A stretch of DNA of 64,000 nucleotides from Bosea sp. 29B (GCF_902506165.1 NZ_LR733817.1:1410255-1474254), one strand, 5' to 3'. Positions 28,409 through 36,212 are shown, counted from the stretch's first letter. Numbers and translations are program-made. The notes: a model not told the origin generated them from the sequence alone.

Positions 28409-29251
28409 ATGCCGCTGATGTCGCTCGCCTATCTCACTACCGTGCCACTGAGCTCGCCCGATGCGGTCCGGCTCGCCGCCGAGCTCGGCTATGACGCCGT
28501 CGGCCTGCGCGCGCTTCCGGCGGCGCCGGGCGGCGACACCAGCCCGCTGATCGAGGACGCCACGCTGCTGGCCGAGACCCGGCGCGCCATCGCCGATGGC
28601 GTGCCGGTCTTCGATGTCGAGATCATCCGGCTCGGCGCCGATTTCTCCGTCGAGGCGATCAAGCCCTTCCTCGAGGTCTGCGGCACGCTGCAGGCCCGCG
28701 CCGTGCTGGTCGCAGGCGATGATCCCGACGAGAGCCGCCTCACCGCCTCCTTCGCAGCCTTCTGCGCGGCGGCGGCGCCCTATGGCCTCACCGGCGATCT
28801 CGAATTCATGCCCTGGACGAAGGTTCCGGACGCCAGCACGGCACTGCGCATCGTCACCGCTGCCGACCAGCCCAATGGCCGCGTGCTGGTCGATGCGCTC
28901 CATACCGGCCGCTCCACGACCACGCTCGCCGACATCGCCGCGATCCCGGCCGCACGCCTGAGCTATGCCCAGCTCTGCGACGCTCCGGCCGAGATCCCCG
29001 CCACGACCGAAGGCCTGATCCACACCGCCCGGCAGGCCCGCCTGCTGCCGGGCGAAGGCGGCATCGACCTCGTCGGCATTTTCAGCCAGCTCCCGGCCGA
29101 ATTGCCGGTCAGCGTCGAGGTTCCGCATCTCGAACGCACCGCGCAGTTCGGCGTGCGCGAATGGGCTCGCCAGGCCCTGGCGGCGTCGCGAACGACCTTG
29201 GCCGCCCGCGATGCGGCGGTGGCCAGGGGCGCGTCGCTGCGGACGGACTGA
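28409..29251 (+). CDS. Xylose isomerase-like TIM barrel, paralogue of the 9335-10153 product
   Basis: A 280-residue TIM-barrel protein. Metal-ligand candidates are Glu132 (LEFMPW), Asp162 and His165 (VDALHTGR), Gln188 (AQLCDAPA) and the late Glu in SVEVPHLE. Sharing MSLAYLT-like opening, QLCDAPA, RLLPGEG and SVE-P with the product at 9335-10153 marks a duplicated specialised enzyme in two separately regulated loci. ATG 28409 is chosen since GAGAGG is 8 bp away; two other in-frame ATGs flank it (28400 and 28418). The family includes 3-dehydroshikimate dehydratases and inosose dehydratases. Last gene of the rightward operon. Confidence 0.83.
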   Translation: MPLMSLAYLTTVPLSSPDAVRLAAELGYDAVGLRALPAAPGGDTSPLIEDATLLAETRRAIADGVPVFDVEIIRLGADFSVEAIKPFLEVCGTLQARAVLVAGDDPDESRLTASFAAFCAAAAPYGLTGDLEFMPWTKVPDASTALRIVTAADQPNGRVLVDALHTGRSTTTLADIAAIPAARLSYAQLCDAPAEIPATTEGLIHTARQARLLPGEGGIDLVGIFSQLPAELPVSVEVPHLERTAQFGVREWARQALAASRTTLAARDAAVARGASLRTD

Positions 29252-29275
29252 CCGGGCGGGGCGACCGCCAACAGC

Positions 29276-30034
29276 CTAACCGCGCCGGCCTCCGGCCATC
29301 TCCGCCAGCGCCACTGCATCCGCGCCCGCCGGGAAGTGGAGCCGGCCCGACAGATCGTTCGCCGCCTGCCAGACGGCCTCTGCGACATCGCTCTCCTTGG
29401 TCGTCAAGGCGGGCTTGGCAAACGTGGCGAAGATCGGCTCGGCGAAGGCGGCATAGCTCGCCGGGATCAGGTCCTCGATGCGCACGCCGGCGTTCTCAGT
29501 GAAGCGCGTGGTCGGCGCATAGCCCGGCTCGACCAGCTTGGCCCTGATGCCGAAATGGCGGAGCTCGTGAGCGAGCGAGCCGGTGAAGCCCTCGATCGCC
29601 TGCTTGCTCGCCGTATAGGCCGCCGCCAGCGGCATCGAGATCAGCGTGACGCTGGAGGTGACGTTGACGATCGCGCCGGAGCCCTGCGCCCGGAATTGCG
29701 GGATCACCGCCTGGCACATCGCCATCGTCCCGAAGGTGTTGGTCTCGAAGACCTTGCGGATATGCTCCATCGGCGTCGCCTCGAAGGCGCCGACCACGCC
29801 GATCCCGGCATTGTTGACGAGGGCGTCGATCGGGCCGGCTTCCGCGAGCGCCGCCGCGATGCTGTCCACATCGGTCACGTCGAGCGGGAGGATGCGCAGC
29901 GCCGGCGAGCGCGGCAGGATGTCCTCGCGCGGCGTGCGCATGGTCGCGACGACGGTCCAGCCCTGCGCGAGGAAATGGCGGGCGGTCTCCAGGCCATAGC
30001 CCGAGGAGCAACCGGTGATCAGCACCGTCTTCAT
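29276..30034 (-). CDS. SDR-family oxidoreductase
   Basis: A 252-residue short-chain dehydrogenase beginning MKTVLITGCSSGYGLETARH, with the GxxxGxG-type turn at residues 8-14, NNAGIG, and the catalytic Tyr-x3-Lys in AAYTASKQAIEG. The pattern (GCSSGYG, RxRTPR after the second strand) resembles NADP-dependent oxidoreductases next to AraC regulators in proteobacteria. It faces the AraC gene across a 97-bp gap and converges on the TIM-barrel gene, ending 24 bp from it, so it is not part of that operon. Frame extends 54 residues upstream without a convincing start. Confidence 0.9.
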   Translation of the reverse strand: MKTVLITGCSSGYGLETARHFLAQGWTVVATMRTPREDILPRSPALRILPLDVTDVDSIAAALAEAGPIDALVNNAGIGVVGAFEATPMEHIRKVFETNTFGTMAMCQAVIPQFRAQGSGAIVNVTSSVTLISMPLAAAYTASKQAIEGFTGSLAHELRHFGIRAKLVEPGYAPTTRFTENAGVRIEDLIPASYAAFAEPIFATFAKPALTTKESDVAEAVWQAANDLSGRLHFPAGADAVALAEMAGGRRG

Positions 30035-30098
30035 GATGATGTCCTTGCTGGTTTCGATGCCGCCGTGATACGAGCAGCGCTCAGGACGATCTACGATC

Positions 30099-30128
30099 GA
30101 TAGTCCAAATTTGATTTGAGATAGTCCG
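30099..30128. promoter_or_regulatory. Direct repeat GATAGTCC, likely AraC-type binding site
   Basis: GATAGTCC occurs twice in the same orientation with a 21-bp period (two helical turns), separated by an AT-rich AAATTTGATTTGA. It lies in the gap between the divergent SDR and AraC genes, the second copy abutting the AraC start. Two same-face direct repeats are what an AraC/XylS dimer binds. Coordinates are good to about one base. Confidence 0.6.
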
Positions 30129-30131
30129 GAC

Positions 30132-31100
30132 ATGATCGATCCGCTCGCCGAGAGCATCAGCCTGCTGCGGCCACAAGCGGTGTTCACCAAGGGCATCAGC
30201 GGCGCCGGACGCTGGGCCGTGCGCTATGCCGATTTCGGCCATCCCAGCTTCTGTGCGGTCGTCGAAGGCAGCTGCCGCCTCGCCGTCGACGGAGAGGAGG
30301 CCCTGACCCTGGCAGCCGGCGATTTCGTGCTGCTGCCGACCACGCCCGGCTTCACCCTGTCCGGCTTCGAGCCGGCGACGCCGGTGCTGATCACGCCCGA
30401 TCTCGCGCCCTCGCCCGACACCGAGCTGCGCCATGGCGATCCCAACGGCCCGCCGAATGTGCGCCTGCTTGGCGGCTACTTCATCTTCGATGTCGACGAG
30501 GCCGGGCTGCTCGTCTCGCTGCTGCCGTCGCAGATCCAGATCCGCGACATCCCCCGGCTCTCGACCCTGGTGCGGCTCCTCACCGAGGAGTCCGCCGCGC
30601 AGCGGCCGGGCCGGGAGCTGGTGCTCGGCCGTCTCGTCGAGATCCTGCTGGTCGAGGCGCTCCGGCTGACGCAGGCGGCGGATGCGCCGGCGGGGCTGCT
30701 GCGCGGCCTCGGCGATGTCAGGCTGGCCGAGGCGATCCGTAGCATCCATGCCGAGCCGGCCCGCGCCTGGACGATGGCCCGGCTCGCCCGGGAGGCCGCG
30801 CTGTCGCGCTCGGCCTTCTTCGAGCGCTTCGCGCGCAATGTCGGCGTGCCGCCGATGGAATATCTGCTGGGCTGGCGGATGGCACTGGCCAAGGACCTGC
30901 TGCGCAGCCGCGACATCGATCTCGCCGAGATCGCCGAGCGGGTCGGCTATGGCTCAGCCAGCACCTTCAGCACGGCCTTCAGCCGCCATGTCGGGCAGCC
31001 GCCCGGCCGCTATGCTCGTAACCTCGCCGAGCGCGCGGCCGCAGCGGAGCTGCCTATTTCACCACGAAGCCGTGCGCGAACGGATCGCGGTCGTCGATGA
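30132..31100 (+). CDS. AraC-family transcriptional regulator with cupin domain
   Basis: A 322-residue regulator: N-terminal cupin-type sensor (residues 1-190; FCAVVEGSCRLAVDGEEALT and LAAGDFVLLPTTPGF are beta-strand landmarks) and a C-terminal double helix-turn-helix (residues 195-300; WTMARLAREAALSRSAFFERF and IAERVGYGSASTFSTAF). This AraC_binding_2/cupin_6 group usually activates an adjacent oxidoreductase. It diverges from an SDR gene, its probable target. The 3' end overlaps the convergent epimerase gene by about 46 bp, which is tight but leaves both stops intact. Confidence 0.92.
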   Translation: MIDPLAESISLLRPQAVFTKGISGAGRWAVRYADFGHPSFCAVVEGSCRLAVDGEEALTLAAGDFVLLPTTPGFTLSGFEPATPVLITPDLAPSPDTELRHGDPNGPPNVRLLGGYFIFDVDEAGLLVSLLPSQIQIRDIPRLSTLVRLLTEESAAQRPGRELVLGRLVEILLVEALRLTQAADAPAGLLRGLGDVRLAEAIRSIHAEPARAWTMARLAREAALSRSAFFERFARNVGVPPMEYLLGWRMALAKDLLRSRDIDLAEIAERVGYGSASTFSTAFSRHVGQPPGRYARNLAERAAAAELPISPRSRARTDRGRR

Positions 31101-32055
31101 AGATGGTGTTGTAGCCGGTCATCCGGGCCCAGCCGGCGATCGAGGGGATGATCGCCGGGCGGTTCGCCACCGTCGTCGCCGCCTCGACCCGGCCCTTGAA
31201 CAGCGAGCCGATGATCGACTCGTGCACGAATTCGTCACCGACCGCGAGCTTGCCCTTGGCGGCGAGCTGCGCCATCCGCGCCGACGTGCCGGTGCCGCAG
31301 GGCGAGCGGTCGATCGCCTTTTCGCCATAGAACACGGCGTTGCGGGCATGGGCGCCGTCCTGCGTCGCCTTGCCGGTCCACTGGATGTGGGAGAGGCCCC
31401 GGATCTCCGGGTGCTCCGGATGGACGAATTCGTACTTTGCGTTTAGCGCCGCCCGCAGCTTCGGCGACCAGCCGACCAGCTCGCCGGCAGTGTGGTCGGC
31501 CATGTCCCGGAAATTCTTCTGCGGCTCGACGATCGCATAGAAATTGCCGCCATAGGCGACGTCGACGACGATCTCGCCGAGCCCCTCGACCTCGGCCGTC
31601 AGCCCCTCCGCATAAAGGAAGCCCGGCACATTGGTCAGGCGGACCTCCTCGACGAAACGGCCCTCCTGGCGATAGCTGATATCGACCTTGCCGGCCGGCG
31701 CATCGATCGAGAGCCTGCCTGGCTCGCGCGGGGTGATCAGCCCGTTCTCGATGCCCATGGTGATCGTGCCGATCGTGCCATGGCCGCACATCGGCAGGCA
31801 GCCCGAGGTCTCGATGAACAGCACGCCGACGTCGCAATCGGGCCGTGTCGGCGGATAGAGAATCGAGCCCGACATCATGTCGTGCCCGCGCGGCTCGAAC
31901 ATCAGCCCGGTGCGGATCCAGTCGAACTCGCGCAGGAAGTGCGCCCGCTTCTCCAGCATGGTTGCGCCTTCGAGGCGGGGCCCGCCGCCCGAGACCAGGC
32001 GAACCGGATTGCCGCAGGTGTGGCCGTCGATGCAGGAGAAGGTGTGGCTGGCCAT
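31054..32055 (-). CDS. 4-hydroxyproline 2-epimerase (proline racemase family)
   Basis: A 333-residue member of the proline racemase superfamily. Both catalytic cysteines are present, Cys90 in MCGHGTIG and Cys253 in SPCGTGTSA, which marks a racemase/epimerase rather than the trans-3-hydroxyproline dehydratase branch (Thr in place of the second Cys). The family member expected with DHDPS-type and Ldh-type partners converts trans-4-hydroxy-L-proline to cis-4-hydroxy-D-proline. It diverges from the Ldh-family gene across a 102-bp operator region. Substrate is inferred from family and context. Confidence 0.88.
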   Translation of the reverse strand: MASHTFSCIDGHTCGNPVRLVSGGGPRLEGATMLEKRAHFLREFDWIRTGLMFEPRGHDMMSGSILYPPTRPDCDVGVLFIETSGCLPMCGHGTIGTITMGIENGLITPREPGRLSIDAPAGKVDISYRQEGRFVEEVRLTNVPGFLYAEGLTAEVEGLGEIVVDVAYGGNFYAIVEPQKNFRDMADHTAGELVGWSPKLRAALNAKYEFVHPEHPEIRGLSHIQWTGKATQDGAHARNAVFYGEKAIDRSPCGTGTSARMAQLAAKGKLAVGDEFVHESIIGSLFKGRVEAATTVANRPAIIPSIAGWARMTGYNTIFIDDRDPFAHGFVVK

Positions 32056-32112
32056 GGTTCAGAACCTTCCTGAGGCGCGCAAAGCCTGCTTGAAGTCATG
32101 TCGTCTTTTTGA

Positions 32113-32128
32113 ATACAGCATGTATACA
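32113..32128. promoter_or_regulatory. GntR-type operator candidate in the hydroxyproline divergent promoter
   Basis: ATACA-GCA-TGTAT is an inverted repeat that overlaps the perfect 8-bp palindrome TGTATACA (32121-32128). TGTATACA-like sites are typical of FCD-type GntR regulators. The 102-bp gap drives the epimerase gene leftward and the Ldh-family gene rightward. The GntR regulator at 34654-35358 is the likely binder; the site differs from the TTGTCGACAA copies nearer that gene. Confidence 0.5.
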
Positions 32129-32157
32129 GATTTGCAACGACAGAGCGAGGCAACGCC

Positions 32158-33192
32158 ATGTGCGAGACGACGATCCTCAGCATGGAGGCGTTGACACTCC
32201 GGATCGAGGCGGTCTGCCGCAAGGGCGGATTGTCGCCGCTTCATGCCGGAGCGCTTGCCCGCGTGATCGCCGCCGGCGAGCGCGACGGCTGCAAGTCGCA
32301 TGGCGTATTCCGGGTCGAAGGCTGCCTGCGCACCATCAAGGCCGGCAAGGTCTCGACCGATGCCGAGCCCGTGCTGCACGATGACGGCTCGGCCGTGCTG
32401 CGGGTGGCGGTGGGCGGCGCCTTCTCCTGCGCCGGCTTCGAGCTGGGGGCGCCCGCCCTCGCCGAGCGAGCCAGACAGCTCGGCCTCGCCGCACTGGTGA
32501 TCAACGACTGCACGCATTTTTCGGCGCTCTGGCCGGAGGTCGAGGCGCTCGCCGGGATGGGCGTCGCCGCGCTGGCGATGTGCCCGAGCTACGCGACGGT
32601 CGCACCGGCCGGCGGAATCAGCGCCCTGCTCGGCACCAACCCGCTCGCCTTCGGCTGGCCGCGCCGGGGCGGGCCCCCTTACGTCTTCGACTTCGCCACC
32701 AGCGTCGCGGCACGCGGCGAGATCGAACTGCACCGCCGGGCCGGCAAACCCCTGCCCGAAGGCTGGGCGCTCGACTCGCAGGGCCAGCCGACCACCGACC
32801 CGACCGCGGCGCTCGCCGGGGCGATGCTGCCCTTCGGCGGACACAAGGGCTCGGCGATCTCGACCATGATCGAACTATTGGCTGGCGTGATGATCGGCGA
32901 TCTGACCAGCCAGGGCGCGCTCGACTTCCTCGGCACCACGACGCTGGCGCCGCAGCATGGCGAACTGATCCTGGCGTTCTCGCCGGAGCGCTTCGCCGCC
33001 GGCCGCCCCGGCGATCCCTTCGCCCGCGCCGAGGTCCTGTTCGAGGCCATCGCCGGCCAGGGTGCACGCCTGCCCTCGCAGCGCCGCTTCAAGGCCCGGG
33101 AGGGCTCGCTGGCGGAGGGCATCGTTCTGACCGCTGCCGAGATCGAGCAGCTCGACCGGCTGGAGGCGCTGGGGCTCGACGCGGTGTCCTGA
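32158..33192 (+). CDS. Ldh-family oxidoreductase, delta1-pyrroline-2-carboxylate reductase-like
   Basis: A 344-residue NAD(P)-dependent enzyme of the malate/L-lactate/L-sulfolactate dehydrogenase superfamily. Landmarks are GERDGCKSHGVFRVEG near residues 40-55, a conserved HFSALWPEVE, the TNPLAFGWPR segment and GGHKGSAIS in the C-terminal part. The subfamily reducing cyclic imines such as delta1-pyrroline-2-carboxylate often sits with proline racemase-family epimerases. Here it diverges from one, so I infer a role in hydroxyproline breakdown. Another Ldh-family gene lies at 38121, in a different setting. Confidence 0.86.
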   Translation: MCETTILSMEALTLRIEAVCRKGGLSPLHAGALARVIAAGERDGCKSHGVFRVEGCLRTIKAGKVSTDAEPVLHDDGSAVLRVAVGGAFSCAGFELGAPALAERARQLGLAALVINDCTHFSALWPEVEALAGMGVAALAMCPSYATVAPAGGISALLGTNPLAFGWPRRGGPPYVFDFATSVAARGEIELHRRAGKPLPEGWALDSQGQPTTDPTAALAGAMLPFGGHKGSAISTMIELLAGVMIGDLTSQGALDFLGTTTLAPQHGELILAFSPERFAAGRPGDPFARAEVLFEAIAGQGARLPSQRRFKAREGSLAEGIVLTAAEIEQLDRLEALGLDAVS

Positions 33193-33220
33193 ACAGCGGC
33201 CGCTACATACGCACACGCAA

Positions 33221-33380
33221 ACCCCTCCCCCTTGTGGGGAGGGGTTGGGGTGGGGGTCGCAAAGCCGGAGCGAGCGGCAGAAGTTGACGGCGCCGTCGCT
33301 GCTGCCAGCCCTTATTTCTGCGGACAATCGCCAAGCGGAACCACCCCCATCCCCATACCCTTCCCCACAAGGGGGAAGGG
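33221..33380. repeat. Inverted-repeat element flanked by GC hairpins
   Basis: The left end (33221-33258) has CCCCTCCCCC-TTGT-GGGGAGGGG followed by TTGGGGTGGGGGT; the right end (33341-33380) is its imperfect reverse complement, CCACCCCCATCCCCATACCC followed by TTCCCC-ACAA-GGGGGAA. The 160-bp unit fills most of the 224-bp gap between the Ldh-family gene and the convergent DHDPS-family gene. It looks like a REP/BIME-type mobile repeat doubling as a bidirectional terminator. No coding frame is convincing inside it. Confidence 0.72.
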
Positions 33381-33416
33381 AGGAACTGGGGCGATCAGCC
33401 TCGCGCTCGGCACCCC

Positions 33417-34376
33417 TCAGCCGGCGTGCTTCAGCGCGCCGGCCTGCTTCGACCACTGCGCATACCAGCTGTCGAACAGCTTGAGCTGTGCCTCGACATA
33501 GCCGCGCTGGCTCTCGCCGAGCGCGTCGGTCGGGTTGAAGTGCAGTGTGTACTCGGCGTCTCCCTTCAGCACCATCATGTGCTTGAAATAGAGAACGAGT
33601 TCCGGCCCCTCGTCGAAGGAGGACAGCACGGCGAGCGCCGCTTCCAGCTCGAGCGCGAGCCGGCGTGCCTCGACATCGCCCTTCGCCGCGGCCTGGCTCA
33701 GGCTGACGAGGTGCAGCACCTCCCTGGGCAGCACGCAGCCGATGCCGGTGATCGCGCCGGTCGCGCCGCAATTGACGAAGCCGTGGAAGACGCAGGTGTC
33801 GACGCCGATCATCAGCGAGACGTCATCGTCGCGGCTGGTGATGTTTTCCGCGGCGTAGCGCATGTCGGCAGCACCGCCGAACTCCTTGAAGCCGACCAGG
33901 TTCGGATGCTCGGCCCGCAGCGCGAAGAACAGGTCGGAGCGGGTGGCGAAACCGTAATAGGGGCTGTTGTAGATCACCGCCGGCAGGTCCGGCGCGGCCG
34001 CAAGGATCGCCTTGAAGTGGTGGCGCTGCGCCTCGACCACCGAACCGCGCGAAAGCACGCGCGGGATCACCATCAGGCCCTTGGCGCCGATTGTCTGGGC
34101 ATGGGCGGCGTGGGCGACAGCGGAGGCGGTGTTGACCGCGCCGGTGCCGACGATCACCGGCACGCCCGCCTTCACCAGGGCCTCGACGCCCTGCATGCGC
34201 TGCGCGTCGGTCAGCAGCGGCCAGTCGCCCATCGAGCCGCAATAGACCACCGCCGACATACCGGTGGCGATCAGCTCCTTGCCCTTGCGCACCAGCGCAT
34301 CGAAGTCGGGGCTGCGGTCGTCCTTGCAGGGGGTCATCAGCGCCGGCATGCAGCCGGAAAAGATCTGGGCCTTCAT
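33417..34376 (-). CDS. DHDPS-family protein, probable delta1-pyrroline-4-hydroxy-2-carboxylate deaminase
   Basis: A 319-residue class I aldolase-fold protein of the dihydrodipicolinate synthase/N-acetylneuraminate lyase superfamily. Schiff-base Lys164 is in LVGFKEFGG and catalytic Tyr136 in VIYNSPYYG; the N-terminal VVYCGSMGDWPLL replaces the lysine-pathway GTTGE motif, arguing against true DapA. The form is that of the hydroxyproline-pathway deaminase that opens Pyr4H2C to alpha-ketoglutarate semialdehyde. ATG 34376 follows GAGGAGCGCGTG. Transcribed away from its own GntR-type operator. Confidence 0.82.
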   Translation of the reverse strand: MKAQIFSGCMPALMTPCKDDRSPDFDALVRKGKELIATGMSAVVYCGSMGDWPLLTDAQRMQGVEALVKAGVPVIVGTGAVNTASAVAHAAHAQTIGAKGLMVIPRVLSRGSVVEAQRHHFKAILAAAPDLPAVIYNSPYYGFATRSDLFFALRAEHPNLVGFKEFGGAADMRYAAENITSRDDDVSLMIGVDTCVFHGFVNCGATGAITGIGCVLPREVLHLVSLSQAAAKGDVEARRLALELEAALAVLSSFDEGPELVLYFKHMMVLKGDAEYTLHFNPTDALGESQRGYVEAQLKLFDSWYAQWSKQAGALKHAG

Positions 34377-34439
34377 CACGCGCTCCTCAGGCTGGCGGCT
34401 CCACGGGCGGCGTGCATCGCCGCCTCGATCGATGGTCAT

Positions 34440-34468
34440 AATACTCTTTGTATTTTATTTGTCGACAA
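34440..34468. promoter_or_regulatory. Promoter/operator upstream of the DHDPS-family gene
   Basis: AATAC-TCTTT-GTATT (34440-34454) is followed by the perfect 10-bp palindrome TTGTCGACAA (34459-34468), a good match to the FadR/GntR consensus TNGTNNACNA form. A near-copy, TTGTCGACAT, lies at 35369-35378. This AT-rich stretch is the only promoter-like DNA before the leftward gene. Confidence 0.6.
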
Positions 34469-34490
34469 GAATTTTCGACACGCGGGAATT

Positions 34491-34637
34491 CGTCATTCCG
34501 GGGCAGGCCGAAGGCCTGAGCCCGGAACCCAGAACCGATGCCATGGCAGAAGAAGCCTTGCCGTTCCCGCGGCTTCTGGGCCACCGGCATCGATTCTAGA
34601 TTCCGGGCCCTTCGCTGCGCGAAGTCCCGGAATGACG
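34491..34637. repeat. Intergenic inverted-repeat element (CGTCATTCCGGG type)
   Basis: CGTCATTCCGGG at 34491-34502 is exactly reverse-complemented at 34626-34637 (CCCGGAATGACG). The 147-bp unit sits in the gap between the DHDPS-family gene promoter and the GntR gene end. Short GAAGGCC/GGCCTTC-like and GCGCGAAG segments inside suggest further stem-loops. Related ends occur at 50344 and 61991, which points to a dispersed family. Confidence 0.72.
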
Positions 34638-34653
34638 GAGATCGGGTAGCTCG

Positions 34654-35358
34654 TTAAAGCGCCAGCGTCAGGCGCCGGTCGCGCGCGATCAACTGCTGGA
34701 TCTGCTGGACGATCTGGTCGGCATGGGCCTTGGCCAGCCGGTCGGCGCCCTCGACGTCGCGGGCGGCAATCGCCGCGATCATCTCTTCATGCTCCGCCAC
34801 ATAGCGCTGCGGCAAGCGATCCTCGAACGAGGAGTAATAGAGCCGCAAGATACGCCGGCCCTCGTCGAGCAGGCGGCAGAACAGCCCGGTATAATAGGGA
34901 TTGCGCCCGGCTTCGGCGATCGCAGCGTGGAAATCGCGGTTCGTGGCGATCATGGCGAGCGCATCCTGCGCCTCGACGGCCCCGGCGAAGGCGGCCTGCC
35001 GGGCACGGATGCCGTCGAGATCCCCTGGCACATGGAACTGCGCCGCCAGCCTTGTGGTGACGCGATACATCAGCGTGATCGCGTCGAAGAAGGTGTGCAG
35101 GTTGAGGAAGTCGATGTTCGACACCACCGTCGAGCGGTTCGGCAACGTCGTCACCAACCCCTCGCTCGCCAGGCGCACCAGCGCCTCGCGGATCGGCGTG
35201 CGCGACATCGAAAGCCGCTCGGCCAGCTGGATCTCGTCGATCGGGCTGCCCGGCGGCAGCACGAGGTCGATGATGTCGTCGCGCAGGATGTCGTAGACGA
35301 GCTTGACGCCCTCGCCCCGCTTGCGCTCGGTCGGCGCGGCCATGGTCTTTTCGGTCAT
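34654..35358 (-). CDS. GntR-family (FCD type) regulator of the hydroxyproline genes
   Basis: A 234-residue regulator. The winged helix spans residues 15-80 with recognition helix IQLAERLSMSRTPIREALVR, and the FCD domain spans 85-225 with metal-site candidates in NRDFHAAIAEAGRNPYY and an AEHEEMI helix. ATG 35358 is used because AAGGGA lies 6 bp upstream; the longer frame runs through the operator region. It sits upstream of the DHDPS-family gene on the same strand. Probable autoregulation through TTGTCGACAT, which lies just before its start. Confidence 0.88.
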   Translation of the reverse strand: MTEKTMAAPTERKRGEGVKLVYDILRDDIIDLVLPPGSPIDEIQLAERLSMSRTPIREALVRLASEGLVTTLPNRSTVVSNIDFLNLHTFFDAITLMYRVTTRLAAQFHVPGDLDGIRARQAAFAGAVEAQDALAMIATNRDFHAAIAEAGRNPYYTGLFCRLLDEGRRILRLYYSSFEDRLPQRYVAEHEEMIAAIAARDVEGADRLAKAHADQIVQQIQQLIARDRRLTLAL

Positions 35359-35368
35359 GTGCAGTCCC

Positions 35369-35378
35369 TTGTCGACAT
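35369..35378. promoter_or_regulatory. TTGTCGACAT operator, near-copy of 34459-34468
   Basis: Nine of ten bases match the TTGTCGACAA palindrome found before the DHDPS-family gene. It lies 11 bp before the GntR start codon, so binding would block leader transcription or promoter clearance. Autoregulation is inferred. Confidence 0.5.
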
Positions 35379-35429
35379 GACGAATACAGCTCCAGCGAAA
35401 GCGCAGCAAACGATGCCGCATCCTCATTT

Positions 35430-35465
35430 CATCGATCATGCACGATCGGTCATTGACGATCGATG
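35430..35465. promoter_or_regulatory. Dyad in the gap between two divergent GntR genes
   Basis: CATCGATC (35430-35437) and GATCGATG (35458-35465) are exact inverted repeats 20 bp apart, with ACGATCGGTC between them. The rightward GntR gene begins 39 bp after the right arm, with a GGGAGAAGG ribosome site. The position suits autoregulation of the acid-sugar operon at 35505-40574. Confidence 0.5.
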
Positions 35466-35504
35466 ATCCGTGTTTGATAGTAGCCGGCAGGGAGAAGGCA
35501 AAAG

Positions 35505-36188
35505 ATGATCCGCAAGCCCGTTCTGGCGCGCGTCGCACTGGTCGATCAGGTGACGGCGCTGCTGATGGAGCGCATCCTCGACCGCGACTACGCGCCCGGC
35601 GAGAAGCTCAACATCGATGCGCTGTCGCGCGAGTTCGAGGTTAGTTCCTCGCCGATCCGCGAGGCGCTGACCCGCCTGTCGGGGCTCGGCCTCGTCGCCG
35701 CGGCGTCCTTCACCGGTTTCTCCGTCGCGCCCGAGCCGTCGCGCGACTGGTTCGAGCAGCTCCGCGACTTCCGCATCCTCAATGAGGGCTGGGCCGCGAG
35801 GCAGCTCGCCCGCAGCCGCGATCCCGATGCCATCGCCCGCATGCGCGAGAGCATCGCGGCTATGGAGGCGGCCCCGCTGCAGGGGCAGACATCGGACTAT
35901 GTCGGCGCCAGCCAGGCCGATGAGGCCTTCCACGAGGCGATCCTGGCGGCCGGCGGCAACGAGATTCTCGCCCAGGCCGTGCGCAGCCTGCATCCGCATC
36001 TGCACCATGCCCGCCTGTTCAGCCGCATCCCGCACGACATCGGCCCGATGCTGGGCGAACACCGCGCCATCCTCGACGCGATCGAGCGCGGCGACGAGGA
36101 CGGGGCGCAGGCCGCCGTCGCGGCCCATCTGACGACCTCATGGCGTCGCTACGGCAGCTGGCATGCCGACCAGCCGAGCGCACGCTGA
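35505..36188 (+). CDS. GntR-family (FCD type) regulator of the acid-sugar operon
   Basis: A 227-residue regulator: winged helix at about residues 10-72 (DALSREFEVSSSPIREALTR) and FCD domain at 75-215, with the metal-binding histidine pattern ADEAFHEAI, HPHLHHAR and GEHRAILDAIE. The ribosome site GGGAGAAGG and clear ATG support the start. It is the first gene of a five-gene rightward unit: GntR, enolase-superfamily dehydratase, SDR, Ldh-family and MHS permease. It probably senses the acid sugar or a keto product of it. Confidence 0.9.
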   Translation: MIRKPVLARVALVDQVTALLMERILDRDYAPGEKLNIDALSREFEVSSSPIREALTRLSGLGLVAAASFTGFSVAPEPSRDWFEQLRDFRILNEGWAARQLARSRDPDAIARMRESIAAMEAAPLQGQTSDYVGASQADEAFHEAILAAGGNEILAQAVRSLHPHLHHARLFSRIPHDIGPMLGEHRAILDAIERGDEDGAQAAVAAHLTTSWRRYGSWHADQPSAR

Positions 36189-36212
36189 AACGCCCCGACA
36201 AGGACATCCGGA

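Noticed and set aside
31054..31100. Overlap of AraC and epimerase 3' ends suggesting a frameshift
   Set aside because: Both proteins end at expected lengths with normal C-termini, so a 46-bp convergent overlap is accepted.
32100..32157. Possible small peptide or leader in the epimerase/Ldh gap
   Set aside because: No ribosome site or attenuator structure; better explained by operators and promoters.
34470..34653. Possible small coding genes in the repeat-bearing gap
   Set aside because: Frames exist on both strands but follow the inverted-repeat element and have no start context or homology.
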